Assembly (NCBI GenBank): GCA_030052745.1 | Contig: JANBVO010000006.1 | Location: 248,001 to 312,000 of the forward strand | DNA: 64,000 nt | Source: Pleurostoma richardsiae | Lineage: Eukaryota; Ascomycota; Sordariomycetes; Calosphaeriales; Pleurostomataceae | Reading direction: 5' to 3' | Shown: positions 1 through 11,995 of the stretch, piece after piece | Layout: the number at the start of each line of letters is the position of its first letter | Numbering within the stretch: the first letter of the stretch is position 1 | Made by a program: the position numbers and the translations under genes | The notes under the pieces: model-generated | Told to the model about the DNA's origin: nothing | Database searches by the model: none | The model's input: the letters and a program-made list of their open reading frames with translations, nothing else

Positions 1-3000
1 CCCTGAAGGCCGTACATACACAAGATTGGCTGAGGAGCGTCATTGACGAGGCGAAGACGCCGAGAACATCATGAGGCACAGGACGGCTTGTGGCCTATAG
101 CATCGCAGATAAGGTGCGTCGTTCTTCCAGTGAGATCGGGCAGCAGGGACATCAAGCCACGGGACCTTCTTGAGCTTGCTTCCTCCCCGCTTTGGTTAAC
201 GTCAACGACGACATGGCATTCTTTCCCCCAAAGACCAACCCGTATGCACTGCGTTGCTATGTTACGTTTCCAATCATTTCCGCACTCCTCGCCGCGACGA
301 TGTGCACGATGTGTCACTGCTGTGCGACGCTATTCTGCAATGGCCGTCCGCATGATCGATCCTATCGCTCTACCGAGCTGTACGTGTGCCCAACGCTGAA
401 CTGCTGCAGTAATGCTGTCCGCCGATGGTAGGATGGGATTCTGCTGCCATCAACTGCACAAATGGCTAGAGCCTGTCGGCTACAGCGGTCTCTTGCTGAC
501 AGGGGACACGCTATCCCGGTCTATTGTCGTCGCCTCCGAGAAGGCGCGAAGAAGGCTTCTCGTCGGGCTCAAGGTGGGCGGGCACACGGACGCACTCGCA
601 TGCATTCGCCTCGGCGGCGACACAACCACTTTTCGCCGCCGAGGTGGTGTCCAGATGCACCCCATACGATCTTGCAGGAGTCTATCCAACCACAAGCGGA
701 GATGCCCTCCAATGCAAGCCATCAATCTCATCCCGGGGGTAGCCAGGCTTCCCCACATTTACACCGTGCGATGCTTGCCGCTCGACTGTGGTTCGCGGCG
801 GGACTTTGAAGGCCATGGCCTACCACTGTAGTCTGTTGGCTGTTTATTGAACCTCTGTTTCCCTCACGGGAGTCTCGTCAACGCCTCTCTCCCTCCGAGT
901 GACGTTGTGAGCAAGAGAAACCTCGAATGTCTGAGAAATCCTCCTCATGGAGCGGCACCACCTAACAAAACTTTCTCATCGACCGCAACGTCCCATTTGG
1001 TCATCTCCTTGGTTCGTTGAAAGCCTTGCCGCGTCCGGTGTCAGAAGGAGCATCCTACACCTGCATGAAACAGCTCGGAAATCGAACGATAAGGTGTTTC
1101 GGGCTGTATGCTTTAGTCATGGTGCTCGTCCTTGTCTCGGCACTCTGTCATGTTTACGTTTCTCTTTCGGCTTTAGGCCGGTCAAGAAGGAGCGGCGTTC
1201 ATAGCCGCATCAATGCGGACGATCGATGCACGACATCCTTGGGACGCGGCCAATGTGAGACCATTACCCCATCGAGGCTGCGCCCGACTCGACCCTGTGC
1301 GCTTACCGCAGCATTGAACGATGGTTGGTGCCGCGTCTCCGATTGGGCTGTCACATCTACGCTGCAGCGGTGCGAGCATCTTTGAGGCCCTCATTTGCAG
1401 CGGATAGCAGTTAAGACCTTGCAAAAGGCCAAAGCTGAGCTTCTCCTCCGGAGCTCAGGTGACGAAGCGGATGACCAGTCATAGGATAGCCATCGCAAAC
1501 CGCAGCCATAAAACTGACCACACGTGGCAGTAGCTCAAACTGGGGATACACAAAACGTAGGTGGCCTTCCTTTTTTCCACAACCCCTCCGTGACTGGGCG
1601 TATGTCAACCGGTAGGACGATGCTTTCTCGTGAACCAGCATATGGGCCACGAGCAGACACCACATCTCCAGCCTGCCTCGGCAGAATATGGTCCGCCGAG
1701 AGATGAACATTTGCCGGCGCGGGCCGGTGTTTGTTTGGCATCATTCGATGATCGCCTTAGCGCACCATCCGCCCCTACAGCGAGACCGTTCAGAGAGCGA
1801 ATGATTAAGAGGTCATTCTAAGAGCCTCAGCCGCTTATGGGTATTTCTGATTTCGTGATACCCGCTAACAGGGTGCCTTTCTTGATAGTTGAAGAGAACG
1901 GTTGGCTTGAAGGACTCCGTAGTTGAGTTATCAGCCGATTCTGAGAGCGCTCAAGCTACCTGAACCGGTTAGACAAAGTCTCTGTGGCCAGGCCGAGTAG
2001 AAAGCCCTTGCCATGGTGGGATATTGAACTCCTGTGGTTGGCAAGTAGCAACTAACAGCGCATCTGAGTCGGATGGCTGATCCGTGAGCAACTCGACAGG
2101 AACGCTAATCGGATGAAGTGGCCACCCTTCGGGTCGGCTTGCCTCGTCGTAGACCCCCGGAGCGCAACGGCGATGGATATTTGATATCGGTGTCTACTAG
2201 CTGGGTATGATAGGGATAACTGACTGTCATGGTCCCTTTTAACCCGGATGTTCCCGCCCATTGACGAAAGTCCACAACAAAGATGCACGATATGAAGCGC
2301 GTATTGATTCTTATAAGTGCAGTCCATTATCCACCTGCGAAGAGTATCGACAGAAGCCGAGTTGCGATATCGTTTGTCGGCTGAAAGAGCCCCAGGGACA
2401 GAAGTCCTCTATCGTAGCTGGCCAAGAATTTGCGAATATCGACACATGGCCTAGTACAGACGTCTTACCGGGCAGGCCGCGCAACCGCTTGTCATTGGAA
2501 GGCCGAGCTCAACTTGCCGTACAGCAAGCGAGCCGACTCAGGGCTAGGCACTTGCATAATGTCGGCGTCATCGATAATCATGCTTTGTCAAGGCCTCTGA
2601 GGTGAGGCTTTCAGGCTTCCGCCCGAGCTTCTTGGGATGGGGCCATTCCATGAGTGTCTAGTAAGAACAGACCATTCTTGGCTGCGAGATCGGCCGGTGA
2701 GTGAGATGGTTCTCTAGATAAGCAAATAATACTGTCAGGTCGGCGGCAGCCTCCCCTGACCGTGCTGTAGGTACTCCTGGAGCCGCAATCACTCTTCGCG
2801 AATTCGGAGGCTGCAGTAGGCCCGACACCGGATCACTATCACCAAACCCTCTGCCCACAACGAGGAATACCGGTGTCTTTCGACCTGTTGGGCCGGCTGA
2901 TCGCTAGGTAACCTGTCGCAGTCTGCTGGTAACTGAGCACATCGCGCCCCGACAAAGTACTCGTACTGTATACAGTCACTCCTCCGCGCCGGACAAGAGG

Positions 3001-4249
3001 ATCCGTGAGACTGGCTGTGGGGGTGGCGACAATCTTCTGCCGCGACCCCGGCGCCGCCCTTCGTCTTCTTCTTCGCCGGCCGGGCGCCGGAGCCGGACAG
3101 GGTGCAAGGTAGGTAAAAGTTTGCTAATATCTGCCGATGAGTTGTAGTAGTAGTTACGTCACAAGAACACGGGAATAAACTGCCTTGAGGCGAAGCTGTT
3201 GTTCATTTCACAGGAGATCGAGTCACCTGGTCTGCAAAATGGACCGAAACTCAGTTCCTTCCAGGGGCCGCTGGCCCCAGGCGGGAGAATGCGCGTCGTG
3301 CATCTCCGCGGACTTGGCATAGGCGGCCACGGGACATGGTGGGACGAAAGTTTGATTGCTCTCGCAGAGACGGACGACAATAGAGCATAAACCCAGAGAC
3401 ATACAGACCGCTGAGAGCAAGGAGTGTCTGGACCTGGAATATCTTCACTCAAGAAACTTGCGTAGCTTCTCGCTTTCTAGCTGGGATGAATTTGCGATTC
3501 TCGAGGGTTCTTACTGTTCTGTGCAACAATAGCATTAAGAAGATAAGCAACGAGGGATAAGTATCAGTCCCTTAGACGCCTACGCGGCGGGAAGCGGAGG
3601 GTTCGCTGCAAGTTCCGGACCTCGAGACTTAACCTTAAGGGCGCTTGCGTCCGGAATGGGCCCGGCCGCTCGGTCTCGGATCCGGGATGAGGGTCCGATT
3701 CAATGGCCCGGGCGCCCTTACTCCTGTTCGCAGCGTCCAACGTCTTATCCAGCCAAAGAGCCTGTGTCTAAGCCGCCATACCAATAAACCGATGTGCGAA
3801 AGTAATTGATAGAAGAATGTCGTATAATGTAAAGCCGTCCTCAAGCATTGCGACTGTGGACCGCTCATACTGAGTGTACTCTTGACCTCGCAGCGTCGGC
3901 TTATAGGCACTCGGTCATCGGTCTCGGAGGACTCGGGGTTACGGAGCATGACACCGCGTGGGTCGACTCCGAGCCTTTCGAGATCTTTCTCGGCGCCTTT
4001 CAATCAAGAAAATGATGCTCAGATCCCGGTCGCTTCATCTGCCTGACTCAGGCTTCTAGGCAACGCTCCGAATTCATCGACAATGTCATCATTATCATCC
4101 GCTAGAGCAAAATCGGATGCCGCCGATGACTGAGCCAGCGCGGCCCTAAATACCAACATCACCGCCGGGCTCACGACTGAGAGTTTGCTTTCTCGCATAC
4201 CTCAACCACAACTGATCACAGCCGGCCCCACCAAACAATACAGGAGACG
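1..4249. other. Intergenic region, no gene recognised
   Basis: No open frame here resembles a protein family I know. The translations are short and rich in Arg, Ser, Cys and Pro, and no run of plausible exons joins across splice signals. A minus-strand frame at 3635-4003 has a charged, protein-like start but no recognisable motif. The right end is the upstream region of the MFS gene and carries one TGACTCA site. No tRNA or 5S rRNA gene was seen by eye, which is a weak test. Confidence 0.5.
4044..4050 (+). promoter_or_regulatory. TGACTCA, possible CPC1/GCN4-binding site upstream of MFS gene
   Basis: An exact TGACTCA core lies about 200 bp upstream of the transporter ATG. This is the core bound by GCN4/CPC1 bZIP dimers. 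About eight such cores (counting TGAGTCA) are expected by chance in 64 kb, so only its promoter position gives it weight. Confidence 0.25.
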
Positions 4250-5967
4250 ATGGCAGAAGAACACGACGAGCCCCAGCAGCGCGCCGGTCACCGGGCCAGG
4301 CGCCTCCTGGCCCACCTCCTCGACGAGCTCGGACTCGCCTCGCTGCACGCCTGCCCGCGAGACGTCAAGCTCCTCTGCGCGCAGCGCCTAGTGCGCCTCT
4401 TCGCATACGGCGCCTCGACCCTCGTGCTCGTCGCGTTCCTGCAGGAGCTGGGCGTGTCGCGGGCCCGCGCGGGCCTCTTCATGACGCTCACCCTCGCGGG
4501 CGACGTCGCCATCAGCTTCGCGCTGACGCTGTTCGCCGACGCGCTGGGCCGCAAGGCGGTGCTCGCGCTGGGGGCGGTGCTCATGGCCGCCAGCGGGGTG
4601 GTGTTCGCGCTGGCGGAGAACTACTGGGTGCTGCTGGCGGCGGCGGTGTTTGGTGTCATCAGTCCGAGGTATGTTCGCTGACATTATTTGAGGAGGGTTT
4701 CCGTCGTTTCCTCCGGTGGTGCATTGCAGTGCTAACGCGTCAACTCCAGCGGCAATGAGATCGGCCCGTTCCGCGCCATCGAGGAGAGCGTCGTCGCACA
4801 CCTGACGCCCTCGGCCAGCAGGAGCGACGTCTACGCCTGGTACAGCCTGTCCGGCACGGCGGGCACGGCGTTCGGCATGGTCACCTGCGGCTGGGCCATC
4901 CACGCGCTGACGACCAGGGCAGCGTGGGAACTGGTCGACGCCTACCGCGCCGTTTTCTTCGGCTACGCCGCGCTCGGGATCGTCAAGCTGATGCTGACTC
5001 TCATGCTGACTGGAGCGGTTGAAGCAGAGAAGCAACCGAAGAAGGTCACGAGCGCTGAAGGGGATGGGGAACGGGCGCCACTGCTGGCAGATGGAAACGG
5101 TGGTCAAGAGACGGCGGTGGAGCAGCAGCTGGAGGATGACGAGCCGAAGGGCAGGAGTCGGCTGCGCTCGCTTCTCCCTGACATTAGCAGGGAGAGCGTG
5201 AGCGTCATGATCAGCTTGTGTGTCCTGTTCGCTCTTGATTCTTTCGCGTCAGGCCTAGCGCCTTTGTAAGTCATCTTTGATTCAACCCCTGATCCCCTGA
5301 AATACAAGCTGACATGCGACTACAGGTCGTGGATGACGTTCTTCTTCCGCTCACAGTACGGCCTCGAGGAGGGTAAGCTGGGCTCTGTATTCTTCGTGAC
5401 GAGCATCGTCGCCGCGGCGTCGATGCTGGTGGCGTCCTCGCTAGCTAAGAGGTTCGGAAATATCAACGTACGTTCCCCATGGCTCTGCCCCGTCATGAGG
5501 CCGATCCGATGTTCTCTGACGAACCCGACGAGTACTGACGAACTTCTGAACAGACAATGGTTTTCACCCACCTCCCGTCCGCCATCTTTCTTGCCCTCAT
5601 CGGCGTCCCTAACGATGTGCACCTCTCACTGGCCTTCCTCGTCCTACGCGCCTGCACGCAGTCCATGGACGTCGCGCCGCGCTCCGCGTTCCTCGCCGCC
5701 ATTGTCCTGCCTGGCGAACGCACCGCCGTCATGGGCACCGTCAACGTGGTCAAGACGACGGCACAGAGCGTGGGGCCCTTCATCACGGGCGTGCTTGCGG
5801 GCCGCAAACTGTTCTGGGTCGCTTTCGCGGCCGCGGGAACGCTCAAGGCTTGCTACGACTTGGGCATGCTCGCACTGTTCAAGAACCATGAGAGGGAGAA
5901 GGCGGATAGGGAAAGGGTGCTGGCGCAGAGGAGGGGGGAGGCAGACGAGGAGCGTGGCTCGTCATGA
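4250..5967 (+). CDS. Major facilitator superfamily (MFS) transporter, 496 aa, four exons
   Basis: This is a predicted plasma- or organelle-membrane secondary transporter; the substrate is unknown. Exons are 4250-4668, 4750-5265, 5326-5467 and 5554-5967, all with GT-AG introns of 60-86 nt that keep frame. The joined protein has about twelve hydrophobic segments in two halves. A hydrophilic acidic loop at roughly residues 260-310 separates them, as in most MFS proteins. Helices 2-3 carry an MFS motif-A-like stretch (FADALGRKAVL), and joining exons 1 and 2 restores the run SPSGNEIGPFRAIEES, typical of fungal 'general substrate' MFS proteins. The C-terminus is a charged cytoplasmic tail rich in Glu, Arg and Lys. 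The ATG at 4250 is the first in frame and gives a plausible cytosolic N-terminus. No biosynthetic neighbour hints at cargo. Confidence 0.88.
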
Positions 5968-7477
5968 GGCCTCTCGAGTCAGGAGATCAAGGAAGAGACT
6001 TTGCGGTTCTCGGTGTGTGTCATAATAATAATCTGCCTCTCTCCGTCGATGATTTTGAATGTTTAAGGGGCTCATGGTCATAGACATACGAGTACCAGGC
6101 TACGAGAGTATCAACGCGCAACCACAAACAAATCTAGAGCCTATCATGTCCGGTCACTGCGGACGAGGCGGAACCTTTCGTGGGAGCAGTCTTGCACGCA
6201 GACGAGTAATAGCAATGTATATTAAGTTGCTATTAGCAAACCATAACCCTTCCCTCGGTCCGTCTCCGGCTCGCTGAGTCTCTAACTTTCGGCATGATAT
6301 GTAGGTTGCCGCCACTGGAGAACTGGTGCCGAGTTTCAACATTGGGCACCGTGCCGTGTTGATATATGCGGAGCCATGGATTAGAACTCGAAGCTCCCTA
6401 GCGCCGAAGTGCCGCCACGGGCCTAACGCTAGGAAGAGCAGCGGTCTTATGATGCTCTTGATTCGGCGAATCGCGAGATACCCGAGCCCGCCGCGAACTC
6501 TCTTGAAGCAACCCCGGGCCAAGAGCAATATATCCCCGCCACGAGCTCAAGCACCGGTCGGCTGGAGCCTGCTTCCGCTCAGTAAGTTTTGTCGTTATTA
6601 ACATTACCCCGACCATGGCTCGCCCATTGGGCCCGGCGTCTTTTGTTTGTCCATAACTGCGTTCTCCTTCAACGAGCTTATAGTTCACACACGCGTCCGC
6701 CGCCAGTCATGATTCATGATGTTGTCTATCGCCCCTAAGCAGCTTGTGAGACTCTTTACCAGCATGGTTATTGCTGAAGCTTCGCTGTTAGCCAACCTCT
6801 TGCCGCATGAACCCAGACTTCATGCATGCTGTCATGAAGATACTTGAGGCACGATTCGCACGTATGCGAGACCGATGGTGTGAAATCTCTGTACGTCTGT
6901 GAGATGTATCACTCACCTAGAGATGTTCGCGGCACGCGGCAGTGAGTTACGGAGTCACGCTGGTGTGTCAGCCGTCAATAGCCCCTGATTGTCTGCTGCC
7001 TCTCTTGAGTTCCGGTTAAGTTCGACTCGGCGAGGCTTCATAGCAAGCTCTGAATCATCATGAAGTTACAGTACACAGGTGTTTGGAGGGTTGGTCTGTT
7101 GCTGACAAGGCACGTCGTGTCTTCCTCCATATATGCATAATCTCGTTCGTTTCAGTTCTCGAAAGTCCTCGTGACCTGGTGGTGAGGTGAGATGAAGTAA
7201 GGGGTAACTCCCTTGACGACAGGGTCAACAGAGCCCCATCTGCGTCTCTTCACTTGGTTGATACTCTGCGCTTAACTTTTAACTTGGAAAGTGAGATGGG
7301 GAAAGAATTCGGAACTTCTCGGTCTCCTCAATAGCTTCTGAGATAGTGAGATCGAGGTATTTCTAATTCGAAGGAGCCTCCTTCTCCGAGATATGCAGTA
7401 CAATGATATTACGATGCCGCAACGATGTCATCCCTCCAGGAAGCCATTATGGATAATCTATTGTCATCTTACATAGG
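5968..7477. other. Intergenic region between convergent genes
   Basis: This holds the 3' ends of the MFS gene (from the left) and the kinase-like gene (from the right). Apart from AT-rich stretches suitable for 3' ends, for example an ATAATAATAAT run near 6022, I see no gene, RNA or repeat. Confidence 0.5.
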
Positions 7478-8353
7478 TTACCTCCATACTAGATCGTAGG
7501 CATGCTTCATAATGGAGAGCTCGTTGTCGTACTGGTTCATGATAGAGGGTATCACGTTGTCCCTCTGGAAATAAGACCACGGCTCAAACAGCCAAGCTTT
7601 GACATACTCCCAATATACGGGGTAGAAGCCGGCCTGATTCCAGTCCAAAATTGCGACGACGTTTCCGTCCTCTACGAGGATGTTCTCGGCCGCGATCTCG
7701 CCATGAGTGAGGACGAACTCGTCCTCGCTCTTGCTCCCCATTTGGAGCATATCCCTGAGCGTGCACTGCATGTGACGGTCCTCTTCGTCACAAACTCCGG
7801 CTGTTGTCAGATACTGTGCGATGCCCTCTGTAAAGGCCTTCCCATCCGAGAAAGGCCCGTAGTACCTTTGGCGACATTTCGCCCTTTCCCTCAAAAGGGG
7901 AGCGACGAAGAAGTTGTCGTTGCAGGGTAGACCCCCTAGGGAGCCAATGTGGTTGTTCTTGTTCAGCCTCATCGTCCCAATGATGCGCTGCAGCTGGATG
8001 ACAATCTCGTGTTGTTGCGAGTGCGATAGGTGATCCCACACATCGCTGAGAATGCGTCCTTCTACCCTCCTCATGTAAAAATAGTACCACCCAGTGCCTG
8101 GGTCATTGCCATGGTGCAGGACCTTCGGTACTGGCAAACACTGTGTGTTGAGGAGGTCCATTACCTCGATCTCTCCCGGGTGGACGTGAGGCCCGAACTT
8201 GACGAGATATTTCTCGCGGTATATGAAGACGCTCGGAGGAGTCGGCGACTGGGGCTGGAGGGGTGTGCAACACCTTTCGAGGAAGCTCTTGTTGACGAGG
8301 GGGAACAGCATGATAGAGCAGAGATTCTCAGGGGCAATGAGAGCGATCGACAT
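7478..8353 (-). CDS. APH-fold phosphotransferase-like (kinase-like) protein, 291 aa, single exon
   Basis: The protein belongs to the aminoglycoside-phosphotransferase/choline-kinase-like fold that is expanded in filamentous fungi; the natural substrates are usually unknown. The N-lobe has a conserved Lys strand (YLVKFG) and then an Ile-Glu-containing helix. The C-lobe has the catalytic loop THGEIAAENILV and the metal-binding ILDWNQAGFYPVYWEY. In most relatives the catalytic loop reads HGD; here residue 219 is Glu (GAG). The metal-binding Asp of ILDW is kept. I chose the ATG at 8353 because a good TATA box lies about 60 bp upstream and the conserved region begins soon after. An in-frame ATG at 8449 (323 aa) would put that TATA box inside the coding region. 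No intron is needed. It may be an atypical or inactive enzyme. Confidence 0.75.
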   Translation of the reverse strand: MSIALIAPENLCSIMLFPLVNKSFLERCCTPLQPQSPTPPSVFIYREKYLVKFGPHVHPGEIEVMDLLNTQCLPVPKVLHHGNDPGTGWYYFYMRRVEGRILSDVWDHLSHSQQHEIVIQLQRIIGTMRLNKNNHIGSLGGLPCNDNFFVAPLLRERAKCRQRYYGPFSDGKAFTEGIAQYLTTAGVCDEEDRHMQCTLRDMLQMGSKSEDEFVLTHGEIAAENILVEDGNVVAILDWNQAGFYPVYWEYVKAWLFEPWSYFQRDNVIPSIMNQYDNELSIMKHAYDLVWR

Positions 8354-8412
8354 ACATCTCGGAAAGGCATGGCAACGTTCACTAGATTCTACGCGAGGAA
8401 GGGTTTGGAGAC

Positions 8413-8421
8413 TTTTATATA
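8413..8421 (-). promoter_or_regulatory. TATA box of the kinase-like gene
   Basis: Read on the minus strand this is TATATAAAA, a near-ideal TATA box. It sits 60 bp before the chosen ATG at 8353, which fits a start site near 8380 with a very short leader and helps choose between the possible start codons. Confidence 0.5.
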
Positions 8422-10890
8422 CGAAACCTCTCCGAACACATGTCCCCATAGAGTGGAACACGGCGGTCCCGTGGGAACCTACCTTAAAAGACAAAGAACC
8501 GGGGAGGGAAGAATTGCATAAGAGTCTGCAAGCCAAAGCGCGAGATTACCGTGGATTGACCAGCAGGATCATCATGGAGGGGGGGTGTGGTCTGGGGAGC
8601 CCCAAGAAGCACGAGGAGGCCGTGACAGAAGAGAGTAGCTCCTTCAGACCCCTTTGGAACACTGAACATGGGTGCGACCCAAATATTCGGGTTGGCGGGA
8701 CCGACTAATGCATTACTCCAATTCAAAGTCAGCCGGGCACAACAGGAAATGGGAATGGACAACGAGCCGCAGCCTTAGCCTGGGCGTCGTCGAGGCTGCC
8801 TCTATCAAGTCGTACTGGCGTCATTACTTACTCGTTCAGTTGCTTAAGTTTTCCACTCAGGGATGCTAAGCTCGGCAGCTCGGTCAGAGTTTCTGGATAC
8901 GAGTACGACATTGCCTACGCGTTTAGCAGTCGATAGATCTGCCGACTTCATGGGATTAATGAAGTTAATCAGGGTTTGGGCCTGGCTAGGCGTACCCGAA
9001 AACTCGAAAGCTGTGAGAGTGTCCGAATGAGCCCCTCAGGTACTATGTTCAAATTCTGTTTCGATCCCTTGTCTCACGCGCGACAAGGCCGAGGAAGTGA
9101 TATGGTCGCCAAATCTAAATTTAGGCTCTTTGGGGTGGTCTGGGGCAACCATCGGTGCAGGAGTGCCACTGTTTCGGATTGCTGGTGTGCACCCTCTGGA
9201 GGCTGGCGAGGTAGCAGTGCAGCACCAACAACACCCAGCTTCAGCATCTCCAGGCTGCCAAGCTGCCTGATCTATGTTGGCTCTTTTTCGACAGATCATC
9301 TCGTCCGTCGCTGATTTGGGGCTGTCGTGATGTTGCATTGCGAAGTGCTTTCCAACTCCGGTTCAGCTCGACAGGTGAGGAGGGGCCAGGTACAATCAAG
9401 GAGAGAAATGTGAAACGATTAAACATCAAAATATAGAGGCGGGACCTGCTGCTCAAGCTTCCATGTCGTCCATATATAGTTCCTGTCACCCGTCACATGA
9501 TCTTGTATCTACTTGCCTCCGTGCAAGATCTTTCCGGACTTCCAGCGATGAGGTGAACCCGTAATTAAGTTGCAACGTGGTGAACGCGGTGGAAATTTTC
9601 GCAGCCTCGTCTTCTCCACACCCTGCCAGAAAGAAGAAACGTCCTGCGACTCAAGTGAGAGCTCGAGCTCTCATCCACAGGATTCATGCGGAAATAGACA
9701 TCCGAGCGATCTCACTACATCGAGCGGGAGACATCGCGTGTTCGTCCTCATCAGATCTGCCTACCTGCCCCAACACCCTGTTGTAATCGTAAAAGAGACC
9801 TGCCGTAGCGCCACAATCGAGAGGGACTCTCGGAATCTCAGGTCAAGAAGCATGGACTGGCAAAACGAGACACTTAGTAGATTATACTCCCGAAGGGGAT
9901 CCAAAGGCAGCCCTTGCTGGCTTTTCCTCCGTGGTGAACCTCATATGGGGAGGTCGTGAACTCAGGCACCTGTCACATGTGCCAGCATACCTCATTTGCC
10001 ATGGTTTCGCAGCCTTAGCTTACCACTCCGCCGACCCTTGGCTCTACGTCGGTTCACGGACCCTGGGGCCACTTTCTATCGTGATCCCAAGGAGCACAGA
10101 CTCATGCAATCGCACATCCGGCGAGCCGATGACCGCCCTCCATCCTCGTTGCCAGTCTCTACCTGGGGTTCTGCTATTAAGCTCATCGGAGTGGGGGTTT
10201 CAACCTTGCTTTAAGATCGTAGATCTCCATAATGCTCTACTTCCCAAGTGGCTGGACCCCGATGATTCATTCATTTTCTTTCCGTCAAACAAAATGCTCG
10301 TTTATATAGCATCACCAAGCTGCCATATGCTATTATAAGATGCGCAGCTTAAGTTTGAAACGGAAAGTGCATCGACGTGGTCATCCTTCTGCATTGTCAC
10401 CAGTCACTCCCCTTCTGCTCAACAAGCAAAATCCAATCGGAAGCGCCTCCTGCTCTCATCACACTATTCTTTACGTGCTGGTTCCCATTAATACCTCCTG
10501 TCGGCGCAGGCAGTTTCACCAAGTCAGGAACCAGTGGCTAAGCAACTTCGGCACCGGATCATGCCTGTACCGTGAGTAGGTGGTCATGGATACCAGCAAC
10601 CATTCACTGGTGCCTGCTTCAGCGGGACCAAGAACGGTATTGATTCTCTCTTCGCTTTTTGTCAATCTTGGAGGTCTCAGAAAAGCCACTCACTGTATTG
10701 CTAGGCACGTTGCTGAGAGACGACAGTCTCCCTGTGCACATAGACTAGCTACTGCGCTCTCATAGGCCAACAACTTGTCGATTCAACGAAGCAGTTGCCA
10801 GCAACGGTACATGCCCCTTACGTATAAACGTACAACGATTGTTCTACCTCGCGTAATCACTGCTCTCTAGATCCCAGTCTCCGGTGACCC
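8422..10890. other. Intergenic region, no gene recognised
   Basis: This is the upstream region of the kinase-like gene and the downstream region of the oxygenase gene. All open frames are short with no known motif. I see no RNA gene or repeat. Confidence 0.5.
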
Positions 10891-11995
10891 TCATGCAGCC
10901 GCTTTCTCGGCCCTCCCGTACGTCGTGCCGAAACGCTCCAGCATATGCTCCTCCACGGTCAGGACCTTGCCGCCAACCGGCTCGCTGCCATCGAATGGCA
11001 CCAGCTTCAGGTCCGCGTTGCCATCAAAAAAGAACGGCATCGAGTACCGGTCCTTGGTGCTCTTGTTGATCACACGGTGCACGTTGCTCTTGTAGACGTT
11101 CTTGGTCCACAGAGAGAGCATGTCGCCAATGTTCACGACATAAGCGTCCGGATTGGGCTCCACGGGGATCCACTCCCCCGTGCCCTGGTTGAGCACCTCG
11201 AGCCCGCCAGAGCTGTCCTGCAAGAGAAGGGTTATGGCTCCTGGATAGGCGTGTTAACATCGTTTGATGGTGAAGGAAGCTAGAGAGAGTGTGTGAATTA
11301 CCGAAATCAGTGTGAGCTCCTGCACCCAGCTGCCTCGCATCCTTGGACGTCTGGGGAGGATAGTGAAGGAGTCTCAAGGAGCAGACTGCATCGTTTGACA
11401 CGAACTCCTCGAAGATATCGTCGCCGTAGGGAAGGCCCCTGGCAAGGATCTCAAGCACTTTGAGCGAGAGCTCGAAGGCTTCGTCATAGTACTGTTCAGA
11501 TGGCTCCTTGAGTTCTTCATCGGCAATGCCATCTGGGAAGATGTTGGGGCCGATCAAGTACGGGTGACTCTTCGTCTGCGGATGCTCGGCTGGTATATCC
11601 TTGCCAACATAATAGCCCTTCGGTCATGGTCAGCAGCCGAGCACCTCATATGGCGAGAAAGGAGTGCACGGGACACCTGCCTCCTTCAAATCAGGCAGAG
11701 CTCCCTCCTGGAGGGCCTGCGAGCCGATGAGCTCATAGCCCCGGTTCTTGAGCACCGCCGGCTTGAGCGACTTCTTGACATCGAGCGGCAGCGCGAACAG
11801 CTTCTCTGCCGCGTTGAAGAGCTTATCCCGCAGCTCCCTGGAGATGTTGTGGCCCACGAGGGAGAAGAACCCCGTCGTCATGCAGGCATCCCTGACACGC
11901 CTGACGATCTCGGCCGCCTCTGGCGAGGACGGATCCCGCAGGTACGGCCCGATGTCGATCGTCGGGATCTCGAAGGCAGGCTTGTCGACTGTCAT
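10891..11995 (-). CDS. 2-oxoglutarate/Fe(II)-dependent dioxygenase, isopenicillin-N-synthase-like, 326 aa, three exons
   Basis: This is a cytosolic non-haem iron oxygenase that would use O2 and 2-oxoglutarate to oxidise a small substrate, which cannot be named from sequence. Exons run 11995-11681, 11617-11302 and 11240-10891. The N-terminal DIOX_N-type region (about residues 8-120: PTIDIGPYL, GFFSLVGHNI) precedes the catalytic double-stranded beta-helix. The iron ligands are H207 and D209 in HTDFG and H265 in NVHRV. R275 and S277 in RYS are the expected 2-oxoglutarate-binding pair. The site is complete, so the enzyme should be active. Intron 1 (11680-11618) fits only as a GC-AG intron: it restores the family-typical LKEGYYVGKDIP, whereas the nearby GT donor breaks frame. 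Intron 2 is GT-AG. No biosynthetic cluster genes lie beside it. Confidence 0.87.

Noticed and set aside
1941-2060. tRNA-like stretch with TTCAATA on the minus strand
   Set aside because: The T-arm does not pair and no anticodon arm or acceptor stem can be drawn.
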